From contig DWUQ01000062.1 of NCBI GenBank assembly GCA_019120675.1, forward strand, positions 1-5,998: DNA of 5,998 bases, written 5' to 3'. The translations under genes were made by a program, and so were the position numbers. This stretch comes from Candidatus Paenalcaligenes intestinipullorum (lineage in GTDB: Bacteria; Pseudomonadota; Gammaproteobacteria; Burkholderiales; Burkholderiaceae_B). Below, piece by piece: positions 5,285 through 5,998 of the stretch; positions within the stretch are counted from its first letter, which is position 1; each line of letters opens with the position of its first letter. The notes beneath the pieces were generated by a model. The model did not search any database, was not told the DNA's origin, and saw only the letters and a program-made list of their open reading frames with translations.

Positions 5285-5998
5285 ATGTCTTTGCTCGTGA
5301 TTTTGGCTCTGCCTTTTTTGGGCGGGGTAATCTCCTCCTTGCTTCCTATCGAGTCTCGCAAACTCCAAGCCCCGTTGGCGGGCTTAGTGGCGCTTACCTG
5401 CGCCTTGCTGACGCTGCAGTACTACCCAACCCTAGCTCAAGGCCACATACCCGAATTACGCCACGCGTGGATGCCCACGCAAGGGGTTGAGTTCACCTTG
5501 CGCATGGATGGTTTTGCTTGGCTCTTTGCCACCATTATTAGTGTGATGGGCGCTCTAATTGCGTTGTATGCCCATTACTACATGTCCAAACAAGACCCGG
5601 TGCGTCGTTTTTTTGCATTTTTGCAAATTTTCATGGGGGCAATGCTGGGGGTGGTTCTGTCAGGCAATGTGATCCAACTGGTCGTGTTTTGGGAGCTGAC
5701 GAGCCTATCGTCGTTTATGTTGATCGCCTACTGGTACCATCGCCGCGATGCCCGGCGTGGCGCGCGTATGTCGTTGATCATTACTGGGGGTGGCGGTCTC
5801 TGCTTATTAGCCGCCATGCTCATGATGGGGCAAGTGGTCGGCAGCTATGATTTGCAAGTCGTTTTAAACTCCGGCGACGCCTTGCGTGACAGCAGTTGGT
5901 ATCCCTTATTGCTGATACTGTTTGCTTTAGGGGCTTTAACCAAAAGCGCACAGTTTCCTTTCCATATCTGGTTACCTCGCGCCATGGCGGCACCAACG
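5285..5998 (+). CDS. mrpA: Mrp-type Na+(K+)/H+ antiporter subunit A, N-terminal part (3' truncated by window edge)
   Basis: MrpA (PhaA/MnhA) is the large inner-membrane subunit of a multi-subunit antiporter that exchanges Na+ or K+ for protons, and is homologous to complex I subunit NuoL. The frame is open from the ATG to the window end, giving 238 residues of a protein usually 770-970 long. It is strongly hydrophobic, with likely membrane helices near residues 2-20, 29-46, 75-98, 108-133, 162-183 and 206-220. FWELTS (135-140) carries E137, and LTKSAQFPFHIWLPRAMAAPT (218-238) carries K220 and H226; these match the conserved Glu, Lys and His of the proton-channel domain. That HxWLPxAMxAPT signature is also seen in NuoL, but the MSLLVILALPFLGG start and the absence of nuo neighbours favour MrpA. 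An in-frame TAA at 5276-5278 rules out an earlier start. No Shine-Dalgarno sequence precedes the ATG. It is divergent from hemN. Confidence 0.88.
   Translation, partial: MSLLVILALPFLGGVISSLLPIESRKLQAPLAGLVALTCALLTLQYYPTLAQGHIPELRHAWMPTQGVEFTLRMDGFAWLFATIISVMGALIALYAHYYMSKQDPVRRFFAFLQIFMGAMLGVVLSGNVIQLVVFWELTSLSSFMLIAYWYHRRDARRGARMSLIITGGGGLCLLAAMLMMGQVVGSYDLQVVLNSGDALRDSSWYPLLLILFALGALTKSAQFPFHIWLPRAMAAPT

Noticed and set aside
5117..5368. An 83-codon reverse open frame spanning the hemN-mrpA gap
   Set aside because: It crosses the FNR-like site and the start of mrpA, has a composition typical of non-coding sequence, and resembles no family I know.

Overview
The window looks like chromosomal DNA from a betaproteobacterium, probably of the Alcaligenaceae/Burkholderiales type. 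This rests on recalled protein similarity (the E. coli-like long form of ArgG, the ArgF C-terminus, HemN, and an MrpA/PhaA-type antiporter subunit) and a base composition that looks close to half GC by eye. The genus cannot be fixed from this sequence alone.

Layout, left to right. (1) The C-terminal half of argF (ornithine carbamoyltransferase) runs on the + strand and is cut by the left edge. (2) A 263-bp gap between the convergent argF and argG holds an unusual cluster of inverted repeats (about 483-547) and a perfect 18-bp-stem bidirectional terminator (571-610). (3) argG (argininosuccinate synthase) is complete on the - strand. (4) A gap of about 290 bp contains the argG promoter region and no recognisable gene. 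(5) A flavin-dependent nitronate monooxygenase-like oxidoreductase is complete on the - strand and probably starts at a GTG inside the longest open frame. (6) A short gap holds a hemN terminator and an FNR-like site. (7) hemN (oxygen-independent coproporphyrinogen III oxidase, radical SAM) is complete on the - strand. (8) A divergent 195-bp regulatory region contains a well-placed FNR-like site for hemN. (9) The first 238 residues of the antiporter subunit MrpA run on the + strand off the right edge.

How the genes fit together. argF and argG catalyse consecutive steps of arginine synthesis (ornithine to citrulline to argininosuccinate) and face each other across a shared terminator. hemN makes protoporphyrinogen precursors without oxygen. 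Its upstream FNR/CRP-family site (TTGAT-N4-GTCAA on the - strand) sits at exactly -41.5 from the start predicted by a GACAAT -10 box, the class II activator position. A second, weaker site (TTGAT-N4-ATTAA) sits at nearly the same spacing upstream of the flavin oxidoreductase, so the two genes may form a small oxygen- or redox-responsive pair despite the terminator between them. mrpA starts an Mrp-type Na+/H+ antiporter operon outside the window and is functionally unrelated.

The window is mostly ordinary housekeeping DNA. I see no phage, CRISPR, insertion sequence or defence system. The points worth a second look are regulatory (the paired FNR-like sites, the argG start/promoter overlap), structural (the inverted-repeat cluster after argF) and one enzyme detail (a four-cysteine cluster in the flavin oxidoreductase).
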